A stretch of DNA of 64,000 nucleotides. Source: Thauera carbonicopians (lineage in GTDB: Bacteria > Pseudomonadota > Gammaproteobacteria > Burkholderiales > Rhodocyclaceae). A program made the translations under genes and the position numbers. The notes beneath the pieces are model-generated. The model saw nothing but the letters and a program-made list of their open reading frames with translations. It did not search any database and was not told the DNA's origin. The stretch's first letter is position 1. Every line of letters begins with the position of its first letter. The DNA is taken from the NCBI RefSeq assembly GCF_025699485.1, contig NZ_JANUXN010000017.1, positions 1-64,000 of the forward strand, given 5' to 3'. Below are positions 51,563-59,694 of this stretch, one piece after another.

Positions 51563-52117
51563 GTGTCCGCCAAGCGCGTCATCGTCAATTTCTTTGCAAA
51601 CATCGAAGAGTACTTTTGTGAAGTGCTGCTGGCGTTCTTCGTCGTGCTGCTCTTCGTGCAGATCCTGTTGCGCCAGTTCTGGGGCTACACCATCCCGTGG
51701 GGCGAGGAACTGGCGACCTACATGTTCGTCTGGTTCGCCTATCTCGGCGCCGTGGTCGCCGCCAAGATGTCGGCGCACAACCGGGTGTCCTTCCACTTCC
51801 GCTACTTCCCGCCGATCGTCAAGAAGGTCAGCGAGGCGATCGCCGATCTGCTGTGGGTGGGTTTCAACCTCTACATGGCCTGGTTGAGCTACGACTTCGT
51901 CTTCAACCGCATGAACCTGTTCTGGAAGTCGCAGACCATCGGCCTGCCGATGAAGTACTTCTACATGATCCTGCCGGTCGTCTTCGTGCTGATGTCGATC
52001 CGCATCCTGTGGAACAACTACCTGAGCCTGGTCAAGGGCGTCGAGATCCTCGATCCGGAAGCGAAGGAAATCGAGAACATCAAGCGGGTGGCTGCCGTGA
52101 GAGCCCAGAAAGGCTGA
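51563..52117 (+). CDS. tauL: TRAP transporter small membrane subunit (DctQ type)
   Basis: A 184-residue protein with four hydrophobic segments and the DctQ-family WGEELATYMFVWFAYLGAVVAAK motif. GTG start at 51563 with GGGAGA upstream. It pairs with the large permease subunit 27 bases downstream. Confidence 0.88.
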   Translation: MSAKRVIVNFFANIEEYFCEVLLAFFVVLLFVQILLRQFWGYTIPWGEELATYMFVWFAYLGAVVAAKMSAHNRVSFHFRYFPPIVKKVSEAIADLLWVGFNLYMAWLSYDFVFNRMNLFWKSQTIGLPMKYFYMILPVVFVLMSIRILWNNYLSLVKGVEILDPEAKEIENIKRVAAVRAQKG

Positions 52118-52144
52118 TTGCCGCCACGCGGAGGAGACAAAACA

Positions 52145-53485
52145 ATGGAAGAATATCTGATCCCCATTCTGTTCGGCGGCTTCCTGGGCCTGATGCTGCT
52201 GGGCGCGCCGATCACGGTGGCGCTCGCCGGTTCGGCGATGGTCGCCTTTCTGGCGCTGGACAAGAACCCGATCGCCTTCGTGCAGATCGCCTTCACCTCG
52301 GTCGGCAGTTTTCCGCTGATGGCCCTGCCGGCCTTCGTGCTGGCCGGGGCGCTGATGGAAGCGGCCGGCATCTCCAAACGCCTGGTCGATCTCGCCGAAG
52401 CCCTGGCCGGGCCGATCACCGGCGGGCTGGGCGCCGCCACGGTGCTGGCCTGCCTGTTCTTCGGCTCGATCTCGGGCTCGGGTCCGGCGACGACCGCCGC
52501 GGTCGGCATGCTGATGATTCCGGCGATGGCCAAGCGCAACTACGAGAAGAGCTACGCCTCGGCGGTGACGGCGGCTTCCGGCGGGCTGGGCATCATCCTG
52601 CCGCCGTCGATTCCGATGGTCATCTTCGGCATCTCGGGACTGGGCCTGGTGCCGCCGGCCGAGGCGGTGGCGAAGTTCGGCGAGTTCGACACGCTGTCGA
52701 TTCCCAAGCTCTTCGTCGCCGGCGTGATCCCGGGCCTGATCATGGCCGTCAGCCTGATCCTGATGAACTATGTCATCTCGAAGAAGCGCGGCTACCGCGG
52801 CCTGACCGAAAAATGGTCGTTCGAGGACATCGGCCTGGCCGTGCGCCGCGGCGTGTGGTCGTTGCTGGCACCACTGGTGATCCTCGGCGGCATCTACACC
52901 GGCATGTTCACGCCGACCGAATCGGCCATCGTGGCGATCTTCTACACGCTGTTCGTCGGCTTCTTCCTGCACCGCGAACTGAAGTTCTCGAAAGTGCTGA
53001 TCTCGCTGCGCACCACCACCTGGATCACCGGCCGCGTGCTGCTGATCCTGTTCGCCGCCACGGTGTTCGGCCGGCTGATGGTCGAGCAGCAGATTCCGGC
53101 CACGGTCGCGGCCTCGCTGCTGAGCCTGACCGAGAACATGTACCTGATCTGGACCATCCTGATCCTGTTCCTGCTGTTCTTCGGCATGTTCATGGAAACG
53201 CTGGCGGCGATCATGATCCTGGTGCCGGTGCTGCTGCCGATGATGTACATGCTCGGTGCGGACCCGACCCACGTCGGTATCGTCGTCATCTGCGCGCTGT
53301 CGATCGGCTTCATGACGCCGCCGCTGGGCGAGAACATCTTCGTCGCCTCGGGGATCGGCGGATCGACCGTCGAGGAAATCGTTGCCCGCGTGCCGCCCTT
53401 CGTCTTTGCGCAGACCCTGGCCCTGTTCGTGATCGCCTTCTTCCCGGCGATCAGCCTGTGGCTGCCACGAATGATGGGTTACTGA
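52145..53485 (+). CDS. tauM: TRAP transporter large permease subunit (DctM type)
   Basis: A 446-residue permease with about 12 membrane segments. It carries DctM-family repeats such as GGLGAATVLACLFFGSISGSGPATTAAVG and PPSIPMVIFGISG in the first half and FMTPPLGENIFVASGI in the second. Translation starts at ATG 52145 with GGAGG upstream. It completes the sodium-driven TauKLM importer. Confidence 0.92.
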   Translation: MEEYLIPILFGGFLGLMLLGAPITVALAGSAMVAFLALDKNPIAFVQIAFTSVGSFPLMALPAFVLAGALMEAAGISKRLVDLAEALAGPITGGLGAATVLACLFFGSISGSGPATTAAVGMLMIPAMAKRNYEKSYASAVTAASGGLGIILPPSIPMVIFGISGLGLVPPAEAVAKFGEFDTLSIPKLFVAGVIPGLIMAVSLILMNYVISKKRGYRGLTEKWSFEDIGLAVRRGVWSLLAPLVILGGIYTGMFTPTESAIVAIFYTLFVGFFLHRELKFSKVLISLRTTTWITGRVLLILFAATVFGRLMVEQQIPATVAASLLSLTENMYLIWTILILFLLFFGMFMETLAAIMILVPVLLPMMYMLGADPTHVGIVVICALSIGFMTPPLGENIFVASGIGGSTVEEIVARVPPFVFAQTLALFVIAFFPAISLWLPRMMGY

Positions 53486-53505
53486 AGATCATTGGGAGAG
53501 AGAAC

Positions 53506-54387
53506 ATGATGAAATCGCTGGTTTCTTGCCTGAAACCGCTGATCCTGGGGGCCATGCTCGCCACGATCGCCGCGCCTGCGCCCTCGCTGGCGGAGACGGC
53601 TGATGCCCCGGTGGCCAGGAGCGTGCTGCAGGCACGCGCTGAAGTCCTGCTCGACATCGCTGCCCGGCACGTCGCCGAGAAGGGCGAGGCCGGTGCGCAG
53701 GACTTCGCCCGCCAGTCGGCCTTCGTCGATCGCGACCTCTATGCCTACGCGCTGCGGACCGACGGCGTCTTCCTCGCTAGCGGCGGCTCGTCCGCGGCGC
53801 TGGTCGGCGACAACGTGCTCGACTACACCGATACCGATGGCAAGGCCTTCTTCCGCGAGATGATCGAGATCGCCAGGCGGGATGGCCAGGGCAGCGTCGA
53901 GTACCGCTGGTTCAATCCCGCCGACAGCCGGGGCGAGCCGAAGACGACGCTGTTCCGCAAGGTCGGCGAGGTGATCGTGGCGGTGGGCTACTACCCGCCC
54001 CGCGCGACTGCGCTGGAAGCCAGGGCCATGCTGCGCACCGCGCTGCGGGCGCTCGATGGTGGCAAGGATGCGGCGCTCGCCGAGTTCCAGGACCTGAACG
54101 GCCGCTTCGTGCGCAACGACCTGTACGTCTTCGTCGTCGATGCCGAGAGCGGCCGCTTCCTCGCCCATGGTGCGACGCCGGTGCTGGTGGGCACCGACGG
54201 TTTCGAACTGCGCGATCCGCGCGGCCAGTACATCATCCGCCAGATGCTGGAGATCGCCCGCAAGGACGGCAGCGGCGAGCTGGACTACTTCTGGCGCAAC
54301 CCGACCACCGGCAAGATGGAAAGCAAGCACACCCTGTTTCGCCTGAGCCAGGGCCTGCTGGTGGCGGTCGGCAGCTACAACCGGTGA
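53506..54387 (+). CDS. Secreted protein with two tandem Cache-type domains
   Basis: A 293-residue protein with a signal peptide ending in SLAET and no further membrane segment. Residues about 45-165 and 170-293 are repeats of one domain: each has DLYxY/F, a L-V-G turn, a FFREMIEIAR or IIRQMLEIAR helix, the YxWxNP motif, and a T-L-F-R strand ending VAVGYY or VAVGSY, the pattern of small Cache ligand-binding domains. Usually such domains belong to sensor kinases or chemoreceptors; here they are free in the periplasm, 20 bases after tauM. The ligand may be the sulfonate. Confidence 0.72.
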   Translation: MMKSLVSCLKPLILGAMLATIAAPAPSLAETADAPVARSVLQARAEVLLDIAARHVAEKGEAGAQDFARQSAFVDRDLYAYALRTDGVFLASGGSSAALVGDNVLDYTDTDGKAFFREMIEIARRDGQGSVEYRWFNPADSRGEPKTTLFRKVGEVIVAVGYYPPRATALEARAMLRTALRALDGGKDAALAEFQDLNGRFVRNDLYVFVVDAESGRFLAHGATPVLVGTDGFELRDPRGQYIIRQMLEIARKDGSGELDYFWRNPTTGKMESKHTLFRLSQGLLVAVGSYNR

Positions 54388-54406
54388 GAGCCGGCCGGTG
54401 GGCCGT

Positions 54407-55867
54407 TCAGCGCAGCTGCCCGCCGGCCAGTTCACCCAGCGTCATCAGCGCATGCACGTGGCGGTCGCTGAAGGGATAGCAGCCCGACAGGCGCAGGTGG
54501 CGGTCGTAGCGGCCGGAAGGTGAATAGAGCTTGCCCGGCGTCATGCCGATGCCGCGGCGCAGGGCGAGGTCGAACAGGCGGTTGGTGTCGCAGCCTTCGG
54601 GCAGCTCGACCCACACCAGGAAGCCGCCGCCGGGCCGGGTGGCGCGCGTGCCCGCGGGAAAGGCGTCGTGGATCAGGCCGCGCAGGCGCTCGGTCTGGGC
54701 GGCATAGGTGCGGCGCAGGCGGCGCATGTGCTGGGCGTAGCCGCCGCTCTCGAGGAAGCGGCCGATCGCTTCGCACAGCAGCGCCGGCTGCGCCACCGAG
54801 GCGCAGAACTTGAGTTCGGCCAGTTCGCGGCCGAAGCGGCCGCCTTCCATCCAGCCCACCCGCATGCCGGGCGCCAGGGTCTTGGTGTAGGAGGCGCAGA
54901 CGATGATCCAGCCGTCCCGGTCGAAAGCCTTGGCCGTCGGCTGCAGCGGCGTGCTGAACTGCAGTTCGGCATACAGCGCATCCTCGATCACCGGCACGCG
55001 CCAGTCGTGTGCCAGCCTGGCCAGGCGGCGCTTGTTGGCCGGGCTCATGCTGGTGCCGAGCGGATTGTGCACCGTCGGCATCGTCACCACCGCCTGCAGG
55101 CGCTTTTCCGACAGCAGCAGTTCGAGCGCGTCCAGCGACAGCCCGCCTTCCGGATGGGTGGGGATCTCGATCGCCTTCAGGCCCAGGCGGTCGAGCAGCG
55201 GAATCAGGTTGAAATAGGTCGGCGATTCCAGCCCCACGGTGTCGCCGGGCCGGGTGGTGGCGCGCAGCGCCAGTTGCAGCGCTTCCATGCAGCCGTTGGT
55301 CAGCAGGATGGCGTCGGGCTGCAACTGCATGCCCAGCTCGGTGGCGTGGCGGCAGATTTCCCGGCGCAGCAGCAGCGAGCCGGGCGGCAGCGAATAATCG
55401 GTGAGCAGTTCCGGGTGGCGGCGGGTCAGCTCGGCGACGATGCGGCCGAGCTTTTCGCCCGGGTAGAAATCGCTGCCCTTGGGGCAGGCCAGCGACAGGT
55501 CGATGGTGTCCGGGCGGGTCTGCGCCGCCAGCACCGCGGCGATGCGGCTCAGCACGGTGCTCTCGGCCGCGATCGCCGAACTCGGTTCGGCCGCCGCGGC
55601 CTGCGGGGCGGGTGGCACGGCCAGCCGGGCGCGAACGAAATAGCCGGCCTGCGGCCGCGCATCGACCAGCCCCTGGGCTTCGAGCTGGCGGTAGGCGGCG
55701 AGCACGGTGTTGATGCTGATGCCGCGGCTGGCGGCCGCTTCGCGCACCGACGGCAGGCGCGCGCCAGCAGCGAGGCGGCCGTCGCGGATGGCTTCGCGCA
55801 GTTCCTCGGTCAGCGCCTGGTAGAGCGGCGGGGATGGGAGATCCGGAGAGTGGGGGCCAGGGGTCAC
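54407..55867 (-). CDS. MocR-type PLP-dependent regulator (GntR plus aminotransferase domain)
   Basis: A 486-residue regulator: winged helix (about 13-75, RLPSVREAAASRGISINTVLAAYRQLEAQGLV) and an aminotransferase-like domain with the PLP lysine in ASYTKTLAPGMRVGWMEG. The GTG at 55867 is preferred because an upstream in-frame GTG at 55921 would place a perfect operator inside the coding region. It is divergent from a LysE-type exporter, which it probably controls. Distinct from tauR in sequence and in neighbours. Confidence 0.82.
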   Translation of the reverse strand: MTPGPHSPDLPSPPLYQALTEELREAIRDGRLAAGARLPSVREAAASRGISINTVLAAYRQLEAQGLVDARPQAGYFVRARLAVPPAPQAAAAEPSSAIAAESTVLSRIAAVLAAQTRPDTIDLSLACPKGSDFYPGEKLGRIVAELTRRHPELLTDYSLPPGSLLLRREICRHATELGMQLQPDAILLTNGCMEALQLALRATTRPGDTVGLESPTYFNLIPLLDRLGLKAIEIPTHPEGGLSLDALELLLSEKRLQAVVTMPTVHNPLGTSMSPANKRRLARLAHDWRVPVIEDALYAELQFSTPLQPTAKAFDRDGWIIVCASYTKTLAPGMRVGWMEGGRFGRELAELKFCASVAQPALLCEAIGRFLESGGYAQHMRRLRRTYAAQTERLRGLIHDAFPAGTRATRPGGGFLVWVELPEGCDTNRLFDLALRRGIGMTPGKLYSPSGRYDRHLRLSGCYPFSDRHVHALMTLGELAGGQLR

Positions 55868-55885
55868 AGTACACGCTGCCTTCGA

Positions 55886-55920
55886 TGGATACAGATGGTG
55901 CGGAGAATCATCTGTATCCA
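55886..55920. promoter_or_regulatory. Perfect 12-bp inverted repeat operator between the MocR and LysE genes
   Basis: TGGATACAGATG (55886-55897) and CATCTGTATCCA (55909-55920) are exact inverted copies around an 11-base spacer, centres 23 bases apart (about two helical turns). TATAAAT follows at 55923-55929. It is the obvious site for the MocR regulator. Confidence 0.75.
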
Positions 55921-56001
55921 CTATAAATCAATTTTCCTGACTCTGTAACCATGAGGCGCCGATTCGTATAGTTCTTCCTCGATGCCCATCAGGAGAACGC
56001 C

Positions 56002-56604
56002 ATGATCGACCTGCCGCTGATGACCTACGTGGCCACGATGTCGGTGACGCCGGGGCCGAACAACATCATGCTCGCCGCCAGCGGGGTGAACTTCGGCTTT
56101 CGCCGCACGCTGCCGCACATGCTCGGCGTCAGCGTCGGCAGCAGCCTGCAGATGCTGATCGTCGCCACCGGCCTGGCCTGGGCCATGGCCTGGTTCGATG
56201 CGCTGCGGCCGCCGCTGGTGGCGGTGGGCTGCGGCTACCTGCTGTGGCTGGCCTTGCGCCAGGCCCGCGCCGGCCAGCCGGGCCGCGGCGGGCGGGCAAG
56301 GCCGCTGGGTTTCCTGGGCGCGGCGATGTTCCAGTGGGTCAATCCGAAGGCCTGGATGATGGCGCTCAATGCCGCGATCCTGTTCCTGCCGCCGAACGCG
56401 GGCTGGCAGGCGGCGGCCGGGCTGGCGCTGGTCTGCCTGGTGGTCAATCTGCCCTGCATCGCGCTGTGGGCTGGGGCGGGTGCGCGCCTGCGCGAATGGC
56501 TGCAGGCGCCGGCGGCGCTGAGGCTCTTCAATTACACGATGGCGGTGCTGCTCGCCGCGACCGCGGCATGGATCGCCGCGGACGAGGCGGGCATGTTCGC
56601 CTGA
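56002..56604 (+). CDS. LysE/RhtB-family amino-acid exporter
   Basis: A 200-residue protein with about six membrane segments. The N-terminal VTPGPNNIMLAASGVNFGFRRTLPHMLGV is the LysE/RhtB signature, and FQWVNPKAWMMAL is the conserved middle motif. AGGAG precedes the ATG. Substrate is unknown. Confidence 0.88.
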   Translation: MIDLPLMTYVATMSVTPGPNNIMLAASGVNFGFRRTLPHMLGVSVGSSLQMLIVATGLAWAMAWFDALRPPLVAVGCGYLLWLALRQARAGQPGRGGRARPLGFLGAAMFQWVNPKAWMMALNAAILFLPPNAGWQAAAGLALVCLVVNLPCIALWAGAGARLREWLQAPAALRLFNYTMAVLLAATAAWIAADEAGMFA

Positions 56605-56605
56605 G

Positions 56606-58348
56606 TCACTGCTTCTGCACGATGGCGCTGCCGCCGCCGTGGCGCAGCGGCTCGCTGACGGCGGTGACGGTGCCGTCGGCGTTGAAGCGGATGCCGCTGG
56701 CGGCGCCGATCTGATCGGTTTCGCTCCAGGCGTGGCCTTTCGCTTCCAGCGCCCTGGCCTGTGCGCTGCCGGGGAAGTCCAGCAGCGTCTCGACCTGGGT
56801 GGTGCCGGCGTTGCGCTGGCTCATGCGCGGTGCGGCGAGCGCGTCGGCCAGGCTCATGCCGAGGTCGATGTGGTTGACGATGGTCTGCAGCACGGTGGTG
56901 ATGATGGTCGAGCCGCCGGGCGAGCCGATGGTGAAGGCGGGGGCGCCGTCCTTCAGCACGATGGTCGGGCTCATGCTGGAGCGCGGCCGCTTGTGGGCTT
57001 CGGGCACGTTGGGGTGCGGGCCGCTGAAGTCGAAGTCGGTCATCTCGTTGTTGAGGATGAAGCCGCGCCCCGGTACCACGATGCCGCTGCCGCCCCAGGA
57101 TTCGATGGTGAAGGTGTAGGCGACGACGTTGCCCTCGCGGTCGGACACCGTGAGGTGGGTGGTGTGCATCGACTCGTGTGCGAGCGGCGGTGCCGCCGGA
57201 CGCAGCGGCACCGACAGGTCGTGCTGGAACGGGTAGGGATCGCCTGCCGCGACCTTGCCCGCCGCGGCAGCGGCGCCGATGGCCCCGGCGCGTTCACGCG
57301 CATAGTCCTTGGACAGCAGGCCGTCGCGCGGGACGTCGATGAAGGCCTCGTCGGCGACGTAGGCGTTGCGGTCGGCAAAGGCCAGGCGCGAGGCTTCGAG
57401 GTAGAGGTGCTCGACTTCGGCGCGCGGCAGGCGGGAGAGGTCGAAGGTCTCCAGCATGTTCAGCGCCTGGGCGATGGCGATGCCGCCGCTGGACGGCGTC
57501 GGCATGCCGTGGATCTCGTAGCCGCGATAGCTGGAGCGGATCGGCTGGCGGACGCGGGCTTCGTAGTCGGCGAGGTCGGCCATGCCGAGGTGGCCGGGAA
57601 TGACGCTGACGCCCGGGTTGGCCGGCGGGTAGTTGACCGCGGCGACGATGCTGGCGCCGATCGGCCCTTCGTAGAAGGCCTTGACGTCGCCGCGGGCGAT
57701 GTCGCGGTAGGTCTGTGCCAGGTCCGGGTTGCGGAAATGGGTGCCGACCGGCAGCGCCTTGCCGTCCTTCAGGTAGAGCGCGGCGGTACTGGAAAAGCGC
57801 GCGAACTTCGCTTCGTTGCCCTGGTTGAGGCGGTGGAAGTTGTCGTCGATGGCGAAGCCTTGCTCGGCGACGCGGATCGCCGGTGCGAGCACCTGCTCGA
57901 AGTCCATCGTGCCGTAGCGCGCCAGCGCGTCGTGCCAGCCGCGCACGGTGCCGGGCACGCCGACCGACAGGCCGTTGGGGACCGCGGCCTCCCATTCCAT
58001 TTCGCTGCCGTCGGCATTCAGGAAGACCTCGGGATGGAAGCGGGCGGGGGCCGTTTCGCGGTGGTCGAGCGCGATCACGCGCTTGTCCCGCGCCGAGTAG
58101 ATCAGCATGAAGCCGCCGCCGCCGATGCCGCAACTGAAGGGGTCGGTGACGCCGAGCGTGGCGGCGGCGGCGACTGCGGCGTCGATGGCGTTGCCGCCGG
58201 CATCGAGGATCTGCATCGCCGCCTGGCTGGCGTGGTGCGAGATGGTGGCGACGGCGCCGCCGTGGCCGGTGTCGACAGCCTGTTTCGCCCAGGCGCCGAA
58301 GGCGGCCATCATCAGGGCGGTGGCGAGAAGCTTGCGGGCGGGGATCAT
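56606..58348 (-). CDS. ggt: Gamma-glutamyltransferase (glutathione hydrolase)
   Basis: Periplasmic Ntn hydrolase that cleaves gamma-glutamyl compounds. The 580-residue precursor has a signal peptide (about 1-21) and self-cleaves before the Thr in HTTHLTVSD, giving large and small subunits. The substrate-binding DHRETAP region and the GSPGGSTI oxyanion loop are present. It converges on the LysE gene with a one-base gap between stops. Confidence 0.95.
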   Translation of the reverse strand: MIPARKLLATALMMAAFGAWAKQAVDTGHGGAVATISHHASQAAMQILDAGGNAIDAAVAAAATLGVTDPFSCGIGGGGFMLIYSARDKRVIALDHRETAPARFHPEVFLNADGSEMEWEAAVPNGLSVGVPGTVRGWHDALARYGTMDFEQVLAPAIRVAEQGFAIDDNFHRLNQGNEAKFARFSSTAALYLKDGKALPVGTHFRNPDLAQTYRDIARGDVKAFYEGPIGASIVAAVNYPPANPGVSVIPGHLGMADLADYEARVRQPIRSSYRGYEIHGMPTPSSGGIAIAQALNMLETFDLSRLPRAEVEHLYLEASRLAFADRNAYVADEAFIDVPRDGLLSKDYARERAGAIGAAAAAGKVAAGDPYPFQHDLSVPLRPAAPPLAHESMHTTHLTVSDREGNVVAYTFTIESWGGSGIVVPGRGFILNNEMTDFDFSGPHPNVPEAHKRPRSSMSPTIVLKDGAPAFTIGSPGGSTIITTVLQTIVNHIDLGMSLADALAAPRMSQRNAGTTQVETLLDFPGSAQARALEAKGHAWSETDQIGAASGIRFNADGTVTAVSEPLRHGGGSAIVQKQ

Positions 58349-58509
58349 GTCCTTACTCCATCGTGCTGGAGCAATGACATTAGCACCCGGCGGAAAGCCG
58401 CCTCAAGGCGGGAGAACCCCAAGCGGGCAGCTCGGGGCGGGCAACTCCGGGCGGGGAAAAAGGCGCAAGGCGCCGGGGCGCGGCCTGCCCGGCCGCGCCC
58501 GCGCTGCGA
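58349..58509. other. Intergenic gap between ackA and ggt
   Basis: GC-rich, no gene; it includes direct GGGGCGGGCAA/GGGCGGGGAA-type repeats without a clean terminator. Confidence 0.3.
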
Positions 58510-59694
58510 TCACAGCCTCAGGGCTTCGGCCGTGTAGCGCGCGATCATGCGCTCTTCGTTGGTCGGCACCACCGCCACGGCGACGCGGCTGTCGGCGGCA
58601 TCGATGCGGCGGGCATGGTCGGCATTGGCCGCGGCGTCGATCTTCACGCCCATCCAGGCCGCCAGTTCGGCCACCTTCTGGCGGACCGGCGCGGCGTGCT
58701 CACCGATACCGCCGGTGAACACCAGCGCGTCCAGGCCGCCGGCCGCCGCCGCCAGCGAGCCCAGCTCGCGGGCGATGCGGTAGCAGAACAGGTCCACCGC
58801 TTCCTTCGCCTCCGGGGCGTCGGAGGCGAGCAGGGTGCGCATGTCCTGGCTGATGCCGGAGACGCCGAGCAGGCCCGACTCCTTGTACAGCAGGCGGGTC
58901 AGCGCGCGCGCGTCCATGCCTTTTTCTTCCATCAGGTAGAGCAGTACGCCGGGGTCGATGCTGCCGGTGCGCGTCCCCATCATCAGGCCATCGACGGCGG
59001 TGAAGCCCATTGTCGACGCCACGCTCTTGCCGTCGCATAGCGCCGTCATCGAGGCGCCGTTACCGAGGTGAGCGACGACGACCGCGCCCTTGGCGCGCTC
59101 GCCGATGACTTCCGGCAACTGGCGGGAGACGTAATCGTAGGACAGGCCGTGGAAGCCGTAGCGCTTGATGCCGCCCTGGGTCAGGCGGCGCGGCAGCGCG
59201 AAGGCCTGGGCGATGGCGGGCTGGGTGCGGTGAAAAGCGGTGTCGAAGCAGCCCACCTGCGGAATGGACGGCATCAGCGCCATCACCGCATGCACCGCCC
59301 GCAGGTTGTGCGGCTGATGCAGCGGCGCGAGCGGGATGAAATCTTCCAGTTCGTCGATCAGCTCGGCGTCCAGCACCACCGGCGCGCTGTAGCGGTCGCC
59401 GCCATGCACGATGCGATGGCCGGCGGCAACGATTTCGAGGCTGGGGTTGTGCGTCGCCAGCAGCTTGAAGACGTGGTCGAGGGCGTCGCGGTGCTGTTCA
59501 CCTTGGCTGCCCGTGGTGTTCACCGCTTCCTGGATGCGCTCGCCGTCGGCCGTCTTCAGCGTGATCTCGGGCGTGGCGCCGATGCCTTCGACCTGGCCGG
59601 AGACGGCAGGCGCCGCGGCGACTTCGCCGTTGATGGCGTAGAGCGCGAACTTCAGGCTGCTGGAGCCCGCATTGAGGACGAGGACGGCTTTCAT
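58510..59694 (-). CDS. ackA: Acetate kinase
   Basis: Interconverts acetyl phosphate and acetate with ATP. The 394-residue ASKHA-fold protein starts MKAVLVLNAGSSSLKFAL and carries HRIVHGG, FDTAFH, HLGNGAS, GTRTGSIDPG and FTGGIGEHA motifs. It overlaps the MaoC-PTA gene by four bases, so both are made together. Acetyl phosphate from Xsc could also be drawn off here for ATP. Confidence 0.95.
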   Translation of the reverse strand: MKAVLVLNAGSSSLKFALYAINGEVAAAPAVSGQVEGIGATPEITLKTADGERIQEAVNTTGSQGEQHRDALDHVFKLLATHNPSLEIVAAGHRIVHGGDRYSAPVVLDAELIDELEDFIPLAPLHQPHNLRAVHAVMALMPSIPQVGCFDTAFHRTQPAIAQAFALPRRLTQGGIKRYGFHGLSYDYVSRQLPEVIGERAKGAVVVAHLGNGASMTALCDGKSVASTMGFTAVDGLMMGTRTGSIDPGVLLYLMEEKGMDARALTRLLYKESGLLGVSGISQDMRTLLASDAPEAKEAVDLFCYRIARELGSLAAAAGGLDALVFTGGIGEHAAPVRQKVAELAAWMGVKIDAAANADHARRIDAADSRVAVAVVPTNEERMIARYTAEALRL

